A DNA stretch of 64,000 nucleotides from Azorhizobium doebereinerae UFLA1-100. Its GTDB lineage: Bacteria > Pseudomonadota > Alphaproteobacteria > Rhizobiales > Xanthobacteraceae. The notes under the pieces are model-generated. The model was not told the origin of the DNA, searched no databases, and was given only the letters and a program-made list of their open reading frames with translations. Numbering within the stretch: position 1 is the first letter of the stretch; the number at the start of each line of letters is the position of its first letter. Both the position numbers and the translations under genes were made by a program. The stretch covers positions 186,001-250,000 of the forward strand of contig NZ_AXBA01000002.1 in the NCBI RefSeq assembly GCF_000473085.1. Reading direction: 5' to 3'. Below are positions 1-7,672 of this stretch, in pieces.

Positions 1-321
1 CTTGCCCTTGAGCCGGGCGTAGCCGGTCTCCAGGTTTTCCTTCACGCTGAGCAGCGGGAACACCTCGCGTCCCTGCGGCACGAAGCCGATGCCGAGCGCC
101 GCCCGGTCGTAGGTGCGCATGCGGGTGATGTCGCGGCCGTTGAAGGCGATGGTGCCGCCGGCGATCGGCTGCTGGCCGACGATAGCGCGCAGCAGCGAGG
201 TCTTGCCGACGCCGTTGCGCCCGAGCACGCAGGTCACCTGCCCCTTCCGCGCCTCCAGCGAGACGTCGCGGAGCGTGTGGGCGGCGCCGTAATAGAGATC
301 GAGATTCTCGACCTTCAGCAT
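1..321 (-). CDS. urtE: Urea ABC transporter ATP-binding subunit UrtE (3' part outside window)
   Basis: Partial gene: 107 N-terminal codons are present and the C-terminal half lies beyond the left edge. The start is the ATG at 321 (MLKVENLDLYYG). Walker A is GRNGVGKTS at about residues 37-45, followed by the Q-loop stretch FVPQGREVFP, as in LivF/UrtE-type ATPases. UrtE is one of the two cytoplasmic ATPases that power urea uptake through UrtB-UrtC. It is the last gene of the leftward urt operon but is separated from urtD by 228 bp holding a palindromic repeat. The UrtE rather than LivF assignment rests on the urtABCD context. Confidence 0.92.
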   Translation of the reverse strand, partial: MLKVENLDLYYGAAHTLRDVSLEARKGQVTCVLGRNGVGKTSLLRAIVGQQPIAGGTIAFNGRDITRMRTYDRAALGIGFVPQGREVFPLLSVKENLETGYARLKGK

Positions 322-408
322 AAGGAGCCTCCGCTCAGCAGGGGATTGCGCGCCTGGCGCGGGACGGAGTGCTTCAGCCGCGGACGACGGTATCCGCGCT
401 CGCGCGCG

Positions 409-506
409 GCCCCCACCCCGCCCCTCCCCCGCAAGCGGGAGCGGGAGTTTTCCGCGCGCGAGACGCAAAGCCCTCTCCCGCCTGCGGGGGAGGGTTGGGT
501 GGGGGC
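409..506. repeat. Long GC-rich inverted repeat between urtD and urtE
   Basis: The left arm (about 410-446) and right arm (about 471-506) are imperfect reverse complements built from CCCCACCC, CCCTCCCCC and GCAAGCGGGAG-type blocks, with a short spacer around 447-470. This has the look of the dispersed intergenic palindromes common in Hyphomicrobiales genomes. It lies inside the urt operon, so it may fold in the mRNA and lower or buffer urtE expression. Family membership was not checked. Confidence 0.6.
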
Positions 507-549
507 CGGCCGCAGGCCGGAACGGACAATCGAAGGGTACGCCATCCCC

Positions 550-1299
550 TCACCGCCCCAGATAGACTTCGATGACGCGCTCATTGGCGCTCACCTGGTC
601 GAGGGAGCCCTCGGCCAGCACCGAGCCCTCGTGCAGCACCGTCACCTTCACGTCGAGGTCGCGCACGAACTGCATGTCGTGCTCAACCACCACCACGGCG
701 CGGGTCTTGGCGATGTCGCGCAGCAGTTCGGCGGTGTCCGCCGTCTCCTGGTCGGTCATGCCGGCGGCGGGCTCGTCCACCAGCAGCAGGCGCGGCTCCT
801 GCGCCAGCAGCATGCCGATCTCCAGCCACTGCTTCTGCCCGTGGCTCAGCTCCGAGGCCTTGCGGAAGCGCTGGTCCTTGAGGCGGATGCGCTCCAGCAA
901 CTCGTCGATGCGCGCGCGCTCGTGCGCCCGGCGGCGCCAATAGATGTTGGCGAAGGCCCGCCGGTCGGCCTTCACCGCCAGCAGCAAATTGTCCTCCACC
1001 GTGTGCATGTCGAACACGGTGGGGGTCTGGAACTTGCGGCCGATGCCGAGCTGGGCGATGTCCGCCTCGTCCAGCGTGGTGAGGTCGTAGATGCCGGCGA
1101 ACAGCGCCTCGCCCGCCGTCGGGCGGGTCTTGCCGGTGATGACGTCCATCATCGTGGTCTTGCCCGCGCCGTTGGGGCCGATGATGGCGCGCATCTCCGC
1201 TTCCTCGATGGTCAGCGAGAGCTTGTTGAGCGCCCGGAAACCATCGAACACCACGGAAATGTCGTCGAGATAGAGCAGCGACTGGGTGACGGGTTCCAT
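550..1299 (-). CDS. urtD: Urea ABC transporter ATP-binding subunit UrtD
   Basis: 249 residues, the usual size for UrtD. Walker A GPNGAGKTT is at residues 41-49. The signature motif reads LSHGQKQ rather than LSGGQ, which is typical of UrtD/LivG-like subunits, and Walker B is LLLVDEPAAG. It hydrolyses ATP in the cytoplasm to drive urea import through the UrtBC permease. The ATG at 1299 is chosen because the longer open frame upstream is an out-of-frame reading of urtC, and because homologues begin just before the first beta strand. It starts 5 bp after the urtC stop, so translation is probably coupled. Confidence 0.95.
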   Translation of the reverse strand: MEPVTQSLLYLDDISVVFDGFRALNKLSLTIEEAEMRAIIGPNGAGKTTMMDVITGKTRPTAGEALFAGIYDLTTLDEADIAQLGIGRKFQTPTVFDMHTVEDNLLLAVKADRRAFANIYWRRRAHERARIDELLERIRLKDQRFRKASELSHGQKQWLEIGMLLAQEPRLLLVDEPAAGMTDQETADTAELLRDIAKTRAVVVVEHDMQFVRDLDVKVTVLHEGSVLAEGSLDQVSANERVIEVYLGR

Positions 1300-1304
1300 C
1301 GGCC

Positions 1305-2441
1305 TCACTCCGCCGGCTTGGGCGCGGGCACGGGACCGGCGGGCTTGCGCAGCCGGGAGGTGAGGTCCCCCCACAGGCCGATGATGCCGCGCGGCATGAA
1401 CAAGGTGACGACCACGAACAGCGCGCCGAGCGCGAACAGCCAGGCCTCCGGCAAGGCGCCGGTGAACCAGGTCTTGCCCGCGTTCACCACCAGCGCGCCG
1501 AGCGCCGCCCCAACCAGCGTGCCGCGCCCGCCCACCGCCACCCAGATCACCATCTCGATGGAGTTGGCCGGGGCGAACTCGCCCGGATTGATGATGCCCA
1601 CCTGCGGCACATAGAGCGCGCCGGCGACACCGGCCAGCATGGCCGAGACGGTCCAGGCCAGGAGCTTGTAGTTCGCCACCTTGTAGCCGAGGAAGCGGGT
1701 GCGGCTCTCCGCGTCGCGCACCGCCACCAGCACCTTGCCGTATTTGGACGTGACCAGCGCCCGGCACAGCAGATAGCCTGCCGCCAGCGCCACCGCGGAG
1801 GCGAAGAACAGCGCCCCGCGCGTGGTGCCAGCGGTGATGGAAAAGCCCAGGATGTCCTTGAAATCGGTGAGGCCGTTGTTGCCGCCGAAGCCCATGTCGT
1901 TGCGGAAGAAGGCCAGCATGAGCGCGAAGGTCATGGCCTGGGTGATGATGGAGAGATAGACGCCGGTAACGCGCGAGCGGAAGGCGAACCAGCCGAACGC
2001 GAAGGCGAGCAGGCCCGGCACCACCAGCACCATCAGCGCCGCGAAGGCGAAATGGTCGAAGCCGAGCCAGAACCAGGGCAGTTCCTTGTAGTTCAGGAAC
2101 ACCATGAAATCCGGCAGCACCGGATTGCCATAGACGCCGCGCGGGCCGATCTGGCGCATCAGATACATGCCCATGGCATAGCCGCCGAGCGCGAAGAAGG
2201 CGCCGTGGCCGAGCGAGAGCACGCCGCAATAGCCCCACACCAGATCCACCGCCACCGCCAGCAGCGCGTAGCACAGATACTTGCCCAGCAGCGGCACCAG
2301 ATAGTCCGAGACGTGGAACGGGCTGCCCGCCGGGGCGAGAAGGTTGGCGAGCGGGATGAGCACGCCCGCCGCCAGCACCAGGACGATGAAGATCAAGCCG
2401 CGGCGATCCAGGATGCCCAAGCTGCGCATGGTTCCGCTCAT
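1305..2441 (-). CDS. urtC: Urea ABC transporter permease UrtC
   Basis: 378 residues of largely hydrophobic LivM-type permease with about ten membrane segments. The loop YCGVLSLGHGAFFALGGY is the characteristic branched-chain-amino-acid/urea permease motif. It forms the membrane channel together with UrtB and docks UrtD/UrtE. Its ATG overlaps the urtB stop codon by 4 bp (ATGA), which fixes the start at 2441; a second ATG 12 bp downstream is possible but less likely. The C-terminus ends in a Pro/Ala-rich tail. Confidence 0.95.
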   Translation of the reverse strand: MSGTMRSLGILDRRGLIFIVLVLAAGVLIPLANLLAPAGSPFHVSDYLVPLLGKYLCYALLAVAVDLVWGYCGVLSLGHGAFFALGGYAMGMYLMRQIGPRGVYGNPVLPDFMVFLNYKELPWFWLGFDHFAFAALMVLVVPGLLAFAFGWFAFRSRVTGVYLSIITQAMTFALMLAFFRNDMGFGGNNGLTDFKDILGFSITAGTTRGALFFASAVALAAGYLLCRALVTSKYGKVLVAVRDAESRTRFLGYKVANYKLLAWTVSAMLAGVAGALYVPQVGIINPGEFAPANSIEMVIWVAVGGRGTLVGAALGALVVNAGKTWFTGALPEAWLFALGALFVVVTLFMPRGIIGLWGDLTSRLRKPAGPVPAPKPAE

Positions 2442-4072
2442 GCTTCCACCGACCGGCCCTTGAGCGCGAACAGGCCGCGCGGGCGCTTCTGGATGAACAG
2501 GATGATGAAGACGAGCAGCGCGATCTTGCCCAACACCGCCCCCGCGAAGGGTTCGAGCAGCTTGTTGGCGACGCCCAGCGTCAGCGCGCCCACCAGCGTG
2601 CCCCAGAGGTTCCCCACCCCGCCGAACACCACCACCATGAAGCTGTCGATGATGTAGCCCTGGCCGAGGTTGGGGCTCACATTGTCGATCTGCGACAGCG
2701 CCACCCCGGCGATGCCGGCGATGCCGGAGCCGAGGCCGAAGGTGAGCGCGTCGATGCGCCCGGTGCGGATGCCCATGGCCGCCGCCATGCGCCGGTTCTG
2801 GGTGACGGCGCGCACATAGAGCCCGAGCGAGGTGCGCTTGAGCACCACCAGGAGCGCGAAGAACACCAGCAGCGCGAAGACGATGATCCAGAGCCGGTTG
2901 TAGGTGATGGACAATTGCCCCACCTGGAAGGCACCGGACATCCAGGACGGCGCGCCCACCTCCTTGTTGGTGGGCCCGAACACCGATCGCACCGCCTGCT
3001 GGAGCATCAGCGAGATGCCCCATGTGGCGAGCAGGGTCTCCAGCGGGCGGCCGTAGAGGAAGCGGATCACCGTGCGCTCGATGACGATGCCCACCACGCC
3101 GGTGAACAGGAAGGCCAGCGGCAAGGCGATGGCCAGCGACCAGCCGAACAGCCAGGGGGCATCGGTGCGGATGGCGTCCTGCACCACATAGGTGGTGTAG
3201 GCGCCCAGCATCACCATCTCGCCATGGGCCATGTTGATGACGCCCATGACGCCGAAGGTGATGGCAAGGCCGATGGCCGCCAGCAGCAGGACCGAGCCGA
3301 GCGACAGGCCGTACCAGACGTTCTGCGCCACGCTCCAGATGGCGAGCGAGCGATTGATCTTGGCGATGCCGTTCGCCGCCGCCGCCTTCAGCGAGGCGGG
3401 CGCGTCGGCGGGCAGGTTGGCGAGCAGCGCCAGGGCCTCCTGGTCGCCGCGCGCCACCACCAGATTCACCGCGGCGAGCCGGTCCGCCTCGCTGGCGCTG
3501 GAGGAGGTGACGAGGATGGCGGCCTTGGCCTGCTGGAGCGCGTCGCGCACCTGCGGCACGGTCTCCTTGGCGAGCGCGGCGTCCAGCGTCGGCAGCGCCG
3601 CCGCGTCGCGCGACTTGAACACCGCGCCCGCCGCCTCCAGGCGCTTGGCCGGGTCCGGCGCCAGCAGCGACAGCGCGCCGGCGGCCGCCTCGGCGGCCCG
3701 GCGCACGCGATTGTTGAGGCGCACCGGCTTCAGGCCGGCGGGCGCTACGCTCACCGCCGCGCCCGTTGCGGCGTCGGCCAGTGCATCGCCGGCCTTCGCC
3801 CGGACATAGACCGCCTTGGTGGCGGGATCGACCAGCAGGCGGCCGTCGGACAAGGCGGCAACGATGACACCGGCCTGCGGATTGGTGCTGGCGGAGAGCA
3901 GCACCAAGGCCGCCTCGGTGTCGGAATAGCTGTCGGCGGCGATCTTGGCGAGCGCCGGGGCGAGGTCGCCGCCGGCGGTCTGCGCGCGCACCGAGGCGGG
4001 GGCGGCCCAGGCAATGAGAAGCGCCGCTGCCAGGAGCAGCGCGGCGGAGAGCAGGCGGCGGAAGAGTCTCAT
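2438..4072 (-). CDS. urtB: Urea ABC transporter permease UrtB
   Basis: 544 residues, much longer than LivH but normal for UrtB. A signal-anchor-like N-terminus (MRLFRRLLSAALLLAAALL) is followed by an Ala-rich, helical-repeat-like periplasmic domain to about residue 250 and then a LivH-type permease half with motifs such as INMAHGEMVMLGAYTTY. It pairs with UrtC. The ATG at 4072 gives a convincing signal segment; the longer frame upstream is Arg/Pro-rich noise. It lies 219 bp after urtA, a gap that holds a strong stem-loop. Confidence 0.95.
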   Translation of the reverse strand: MRLFRRLLSAALLLAAALLIAWAAPASVRAQTAGGDLAPALAKIAADSYSDTEAALVLLSASTNPQAGVIVAALSDGRLLVDPATKAVYVRAKAGDALADAATGAAVSVAPAGLKPVRLNNRVRRAAEAAAGALSLLAPDPAKRLEAAGAVFKSRDAAALPTLDAALAKETVPQVRDALQQAKAAILVTSSSASEADRLAAVNLVVARGDQEALALLANLPADAPASLKAAAANGIAKINRSLAIWSVAQNVWYGLSLGSVLLLAAIGLAITFGVMGVINMAHGEMVMLGAYTTYVVQDAIRTDAPWLFGWSLAIALPLAFLFTGVVGIVIERTVIRFLYGRPLETLLATWGISLMLQQAVRSVFGPTNKEVGAPSWMSGAFQVGQLSITYNRLWIIVFALLVFFALLVVLKRTSLGLYVRAVTQNRRMAAAMGIRTGRIDALTFGLGSGIAGIAGVALSQIDNVSPNLGQGYIIDSFMVVVFGGVGNLWGTLVGALTLGVANKLLEPFAGAVLGKIALLVFIILFIQKRPRGLFALKGRSVEA

Positions 4073-4240
4073 CGGATGGTCCTGCTCTGCGCGCGGGTGT
4101 TCACGCGAAAGGCCCGAAGCTGCCCCGATGCATCCGCCGGCGCGGCGCGCGGCAGGCGGCGGAAACGGCAAAGGCGAAGCTCCGCGGGGCAAGGCACGGC
4201 ATGGGTCCGGTCGGCCCGGACGAAGCCGCCGGGACCGGAA

Positions 4241-4270
4241 GGCGGCCCCCGGCCGAAGCCGGGAGCCGCC
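4241..4270 (-). promoter_or_regulatory. Stem-loop between urtA and urtB
   Basis: GGCGGC and CCGGC pair with GCCGG and GCCGCC around a CGAA tetraloop, with a small internal bulge. There is no T-run, so it is not a classical terminator. Hairpins just after a substrate-binding-protein gene commonly stabilise the upstream mRNA and lower expression of the permease genes. That is the likely role here, by inference. Confidence 0.5.
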
Positions 4271-4291
4271 CCAAGGCACGCGGCCGGAGCG

Positions 4292-5590
4292 CTATTTGGC
4301 GGCGCCGAGGCAGGTGTTCTTGGTGGTGTCGTAGTTGCCGCAATTGTACTTCACCCAGTCGGCCACCAGATTCTTGGAGCCTTCCAGATACTTCGACCAG
4401 GCTTCGCCGGGAACGAGGCCGTCGGTCTTCCACACCACGTTGAACTGGCCGTCGCCCTGGATCTCGCCGATGAAGACGGGCTTGGTGATGTGGTGGTTCG
4501 GGAGCATCTCCGAGACGCCGCCGGTGAGGTTCGGCTGCTTGGTGCCGGGCAGGGTGGCGATCACCTTGTCGGTGTCCGTCGTACCGGCCTTGGTCACCGC
4601 CTGCACCCACATGTTGAAGCCGATGTAGGTGGCTTCCATGGGATCGTTGGTCACGCGCTTCGGATTCTTGGTGAAGGCGTGCCAGGCGGCGATGAAGGCG
4701 TCGTTCTCCGGCGTCTTGATGCTCTCGAAATAGTTCCAGGCGGCCAGATGGCCGACGAGGGGCTTGGTGTCGATGCCGGCGAGTTCTTCCTCGCCCACCG
4801 AGAACGCCACCACCGGGATGTCGGTGGCCTTGATGCCCTGATTGGCCAATTCCTTATAGAACGGCACGTTGGCATCGCCGTTGATGGTGGAGACCACGGC
4901 GGTCTTCTTGCCCGCCGAGCCGAACTTCTTGATGTCGGCGACGATGGTCTGCCAGTCGGACTGGCCGAACGGGGTGTAGTTGATCATGATGTCCTCGGCC
5001 TTCACGCCGCGGGACTTCAGATAGGCTTCCAGGATCTTGTTGGTGGTGCGGGGATAGACATAGTCCGTGCCCGCCAGCACCCAGCGCTCGACCTTCTCTT
5101 CCTTGGCCAGATAGTCCACCGCCGGGATCGCCTGCTGGTTCGGCGCGGCGCCGGTGTAGAACACGTTCCGTTCGCTCTCCTCGCCCTCGTACTGGACCGG
5201 GTAGAACAGGATGGAATTCAATTCCTTGAACACGGGCAGGACCGACTTGCGGCTCACCGAGGTCCAGCAGCCGAACACCACCGAGACCTTGTCCTTGGTG
5301 ATCAGCTCGCGCGCCTTCTCGGCGAACAGCGGCCAGTTGGAGGCCGGGTCCACGACCACCGCCTCCAGCTTCTTGCCGAGCACGCCGCCCTTCTTGTTCT
5401 GCTCCTCGATCATCATGAGCACGGCGTCCTTCAGCGTGGTTTCGCTGATCGCCATGGTGCCCGACAGAGAATGAAGCACGCCGACCTTGATCGTCTCCTG
5501 CGCAGAGGCCGTCCCCACGGACCCCGCGACCGCGGCCACCGCCGCCAATGCCCCCAGTCCTTTGGCCGCTCTTCCCAGCAAACCAAGCAT
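4292..5590 (-). CDS. urtA: Urea ABC transporter substrate-binding protein UrtA
   Basis: 432 residues. The signal peptide has an Ala-rich core ending in TASAQE, so the mature protein begins near ETIKVGVLHSLSG and is periplasmic. The type I periplasmic-binding fold of the UrtA/AmiC class is clear: SGTMAISE, GCWTSVSRK and LFYPVQYEG are typical UrtA segments for binding urea or short amides. The ATG at 5590 is preceded by GGGGAGAGAG. It is the first gene of urtABCDE and sits 51 bp downstream of a perfect sigma-54 promoter, so nitrogen-regulated expression is expected. Confidence 0.97.
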   Translation of the reverse strand: MLGLLGRAAKGLGALAAVAAVAGSVGTASAQETIKVGVLHSLSGTMAISETTLKDAVLMMIEEQNKKGGVLGKKLEAVVVDPASNWPLFAEKARELITKDKVSVVFGCWTSVSRKSVLPVFKELNSILFYPVQYEGEESERNVFYTGAAPNQQAIPAVDYLAKEEKVERWVLAGTDYVYPRTTNKILEAYLKSRGVKAEDIMINYTPFGQSDWQTIVADIKKFGSAGKKTAVVSTINGDANVPFYKELANQGIKATDIPVVAFSVGEEELAGIDTKPLVGHLAAWNYFESIKTPENDAFIAAWHAFTKNPKRVTNDPMEATYIGFNMWVQAVTKAGTTDTDKVIATLPGTKQPNLTGGVSEMLPNHHITKPVFIGEIQGDGQFNVVWKTDGLVPGEAWSKYLEGSKNLVADWVKYNCGNYDTTKNTCLGAAK

Positions 5591-5640
5591 TCGCTCTCTC
5601 CCCGTTGAGTTCGGCTGACGCACGCCAGCCGGGCGAGAAC

Positions 5641-5656
5641 AGCAAGCAGCGTGCCA
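5641..5656 (-). promoter_or_regulatory. Sigma-54 (-24/-12) promoter of urtABCDE
   Basis: On the minus strand the sequence reads TGGCACGCTGCTTGCT, a complete match to the RpoN consensus TGGCACG-N4-TTGCW with the obligatory GG-N10-GC spacing. It lies 51 bp upstream of the urtA ATG. RpoN promoters need an enhancer-binding activator, and for urea uptake NtrC is the expected one. Confidence 0.88.
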
Positions 5657-5676
5657 CGGCGGTTGTGCTGCCCAAG

Positions 5677-5696
5677 GCTTGCCTGCCCAAGCAAGC
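5677..5696. promoter_or_regulatory. Inverted repeat upstream of the urtA promoter
   Basis: GCTTGC-N8-GCAAGC lies about 20 bp upstream of the -24 element. The element GCCCAAG is also directly repeated across it. It does not match the NtrC consensus and is close to the promoter for an enhancer, so a repressor or accessory factor site is as likely. The remainder of the 501-bp gap up to 6091 shows no other gene or site I can support. Confidence 0.35.
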
Positions 5697-6091
5697 GACA
5701 GCCCAAAAGGCATGCAGAGGCACCGACATCGGCTAGCGTTTGAACATTCGCCCACATTTTAGGCAAAATGAACGCAAGCTTCATGCGACCCTGAGTGGGT
5801 AGAGGAGGCAGGGGCCGGCCCGGTGCCTGACGGCACATGCGGGGCGGGGAAGCCGTGCGGTGGAAGGGATGGCGGGCCGCGCAGCGGTCTCGACCCGCCC
5901 GGCCCGCGCCACGGCCGGGCCAACGGGATCATCGGGCGCGCTATTTTCGGTTGCGCGAAGCGGGCGCGCTGGCCGGTTGAAACCCGGCGTGTCCATACCA
6001 ATCTCCGGAAGCGGGGCGGAACGGGTCCGCCATAGCGTCCGGGAACGCGGACACCAGCCCCCGGGGTGCCGGGGGAGCGGGATGGTCGGAG

Positions 6092-7246
6092 ATGTCGGAT
6101 ACCCCCCTGTCGTTTCGCGTGGTGGCACCGCCCCGCCGGGTGCTGGTGGCGCCCAAGGCGATCGTTGCCATTCCGGTGAAGGACGAGGAAACCCGTCTGA
6201 TGGATTGCCTCGCCGCGCTCGCCGCGCAGCGCGACGCGCCCGACTTCGCGACCATCGTCCTGCTGCACAATTGCGTCGACCGCACCGAGCAGGTGGCGGT
6301 GGCGGCCGGCGAGACCCTGCCCCTGCCCTTGCGCATCCTGTCCATCGACCTGCCGCCGGACCGCGACGGCGCCGCCTGGGCGCGCCGCCATGTGATGGAC
6401 GCGGCCGCCTCGCTTTTCGTCACCTCCGGCATGCCGGACGGCGCCATCCTGACCACCGAGGCGGATGCCCGCGCGGCGCCCAACTGGGTGGCGGCGAACC
6501 TCGCCGCTCTGGCCCGGGGCGCGGATGCCGTCGCCGGCCGGGTGGAGATGGACGCGGCCGAGAGCCTGCCCGCGCCCCTGTGGCGGCGCTATCAGGCCGC
6601 CCAGCGCTATGCCCGGCTGATCTCCGACATCGACCACCGCATCGACCCGGACCCGGAAAACCCCTGGCCGGTCCATCGCGAGGCCTCCAGCGCCAGCCTG
6701 GCGGTGCAGGTCGGCCCCTATGTGAAGGCGGGCGGCATTCCCACGCTCGCGGCCGGTTCCGGCCGCGCCCTCGTCACCGCGCTGCGCCGCGGCGGCTGCA
6801 TCGTGCGGCACGATCCGGCTGCGCAGGTGTCCGCCTCCTGGCGGATCGACGCGGGCGGCATCGGCGCGCGCTTCCGCGCCTGGAGCGAGGGCCAGAGCAT
6901 GCAGGGCACGCTGGAACTGGAGCCGGTGGCCCAGGTGGTGCGCCGGGCACGGCTGCGCCGCACGCTGCGCAAGGCGCATGCGACGGGCCAGTTGTGGAGC
7001 GTGACCAATTGGGCCGGGCAGCTGCGCATCTCGGCCATCGACGCGTTCAAGCTCGCCGCCCTGCCCGGCTTCCCGCAGATCTGGGCGACGCTCGAGGGCA
7101 TCAGCCCGCTGCTGACGCCGCATCCGCTCGCTCCCGCGCAGCTCACGCTGGAGACCGCGCGGGCGATGGCGCTCATCGCCGAGATGCGGCTGCGTGCCGG
7201 CCTGCGGCAGCTCACCGGCCGGTCGGGGCCGGACGACGGGCGCTGA
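6092..7246 (+). CDS. Glycosyltransferase family 2-like protein
   Basis: 384 residues. The N-terminal part has the GT-A start IVAIPVKDEETRLMDCLAAL (about residues 24-43), followed by FATIVLLHNCVDRT and ILTTEADARAAPNWV, which fill the places of the nucleotide-binding strand and the acidic motif of family-2 transferases. No membrane segment is obvious, so it is probably cytosolic. It probably transfers a sugar from a nucleotide donor, but the substrate is unknown. The ATG at 6092 follows a GGAG-like stretch. It is an isolated gene between the urt promoter region and a small membrane protein, and nothing nearby indicates a polysaccharide locus. Confidence 0.7.
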   Translation: MSDTPLSFRVVAPPRRVLVAPKAIVAIPVKDEETRLMDCLAALAAQRDAPDFATIVLLHNCVDRTEQVAVAAGETLPLPLRILSIDLPPDRDGAAWARRHVMDAAASLFVTSGMPDGAILTTEADARAAPNWVAANLAALARGADAVAGRVEMDAAESLPAPLWRRYQAAQRYARLISDIDHRIDPDPENPWPVHREASSASLAVQVGPYVKAGGIPTLAAGSGRALVTALRRGGCIVRHDPAAQVSASWRIDAGGIGARFRAWSEGQSMQGTLELEPVAQVVRRARLRRTLRKAHATGQLWSVTNWAGQLRISAIDAFKLAALPGFPQIWATLEGISPLLTPHPLAPAQLTLETARAMALIAEMRLRAGLRQLTGRSGPDDGR

Positions 7247-7268
7247 GGCGCCCGCCCCGTGTCCCGGC

Positions 7269-7346
7269 TCAGAGCACGTTGAACAAGTAAAGCAGCACGA
7301 TCACCGAGAACGGAACGCCAAGAAGCCAAAGAACAAACCCGCGCAT
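7269..7346 (-). CDS. 25-residue hydrophobic membrane microprotein
   Basis: A 26-codon frame that starts MRGFVLWLLGVPFSV and ends VLLYLFNVL is a single membrane helix with one positive residue at the N-terminus. It is preceded by a perfect AGGAGG (complement of 7354-7359) at 7 bp spacing, which is strong support for translation of so short a frame. Tiny one-helix proteins of this kind are widespread and uncharacterised in Hyphomicrobiales. It lies between the glycosyltransferase and mgtE, divergent from mgtE; a role with MgtE is only a guess. Confidence 0.68.
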   Translation of the reverse strand: MRGFVLWLLGVPFSVIVLLYLFNVL

Positions 7347-7672
7347 GACCGATCCTCCTGTCAGGTTGCTGTCGAGATAACGCTGCTGGAGGGGAGGCGT
7401 TCCGCATCCCACCGTCCGCCGGGGACAAATGCACGCCCCGCTGCGCTTTGCCTCGGGGCAGGATTGTCACGCGGCACGCTTTGAGCTTTATGCGCGGGGC
7501 GCAGCCTCATGCAGCCAGAGAGCCCGCTCCATTCCGCAGCCATGGGTGGCCGGCGGGGGAACGCTCCCTTCCTGGCGCCGGTGACGGTCGCCGCCCGCAG
7601 GCCCGGGCGGGGTCCGGTCCGGCGGCATCCGGCTTCGCCCTTCACGACGCACCGCCCCGGGGGGAGCCCCTG

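Noticed and set aside
277-1614. Long plus-strand frame opposite urtD/urtC
   Set aside because: Arg/His/Gln/Ala-rich antisense shadow of well-defined transporter genes; typical of high-GC DNA.
2915-5608. 897-codon plus-strand frame opposite urtB/urtA
   Set aside because: Antisense to urtA and urtB, which have clear family motifs; its composition is His/Arg/Gly noise.
7347-7672. Possible Mg2+ riboswitch before mgtE
   Set aside because: No M-box-like conserved core or terminator/anti-terminator arrangement could be recognised.
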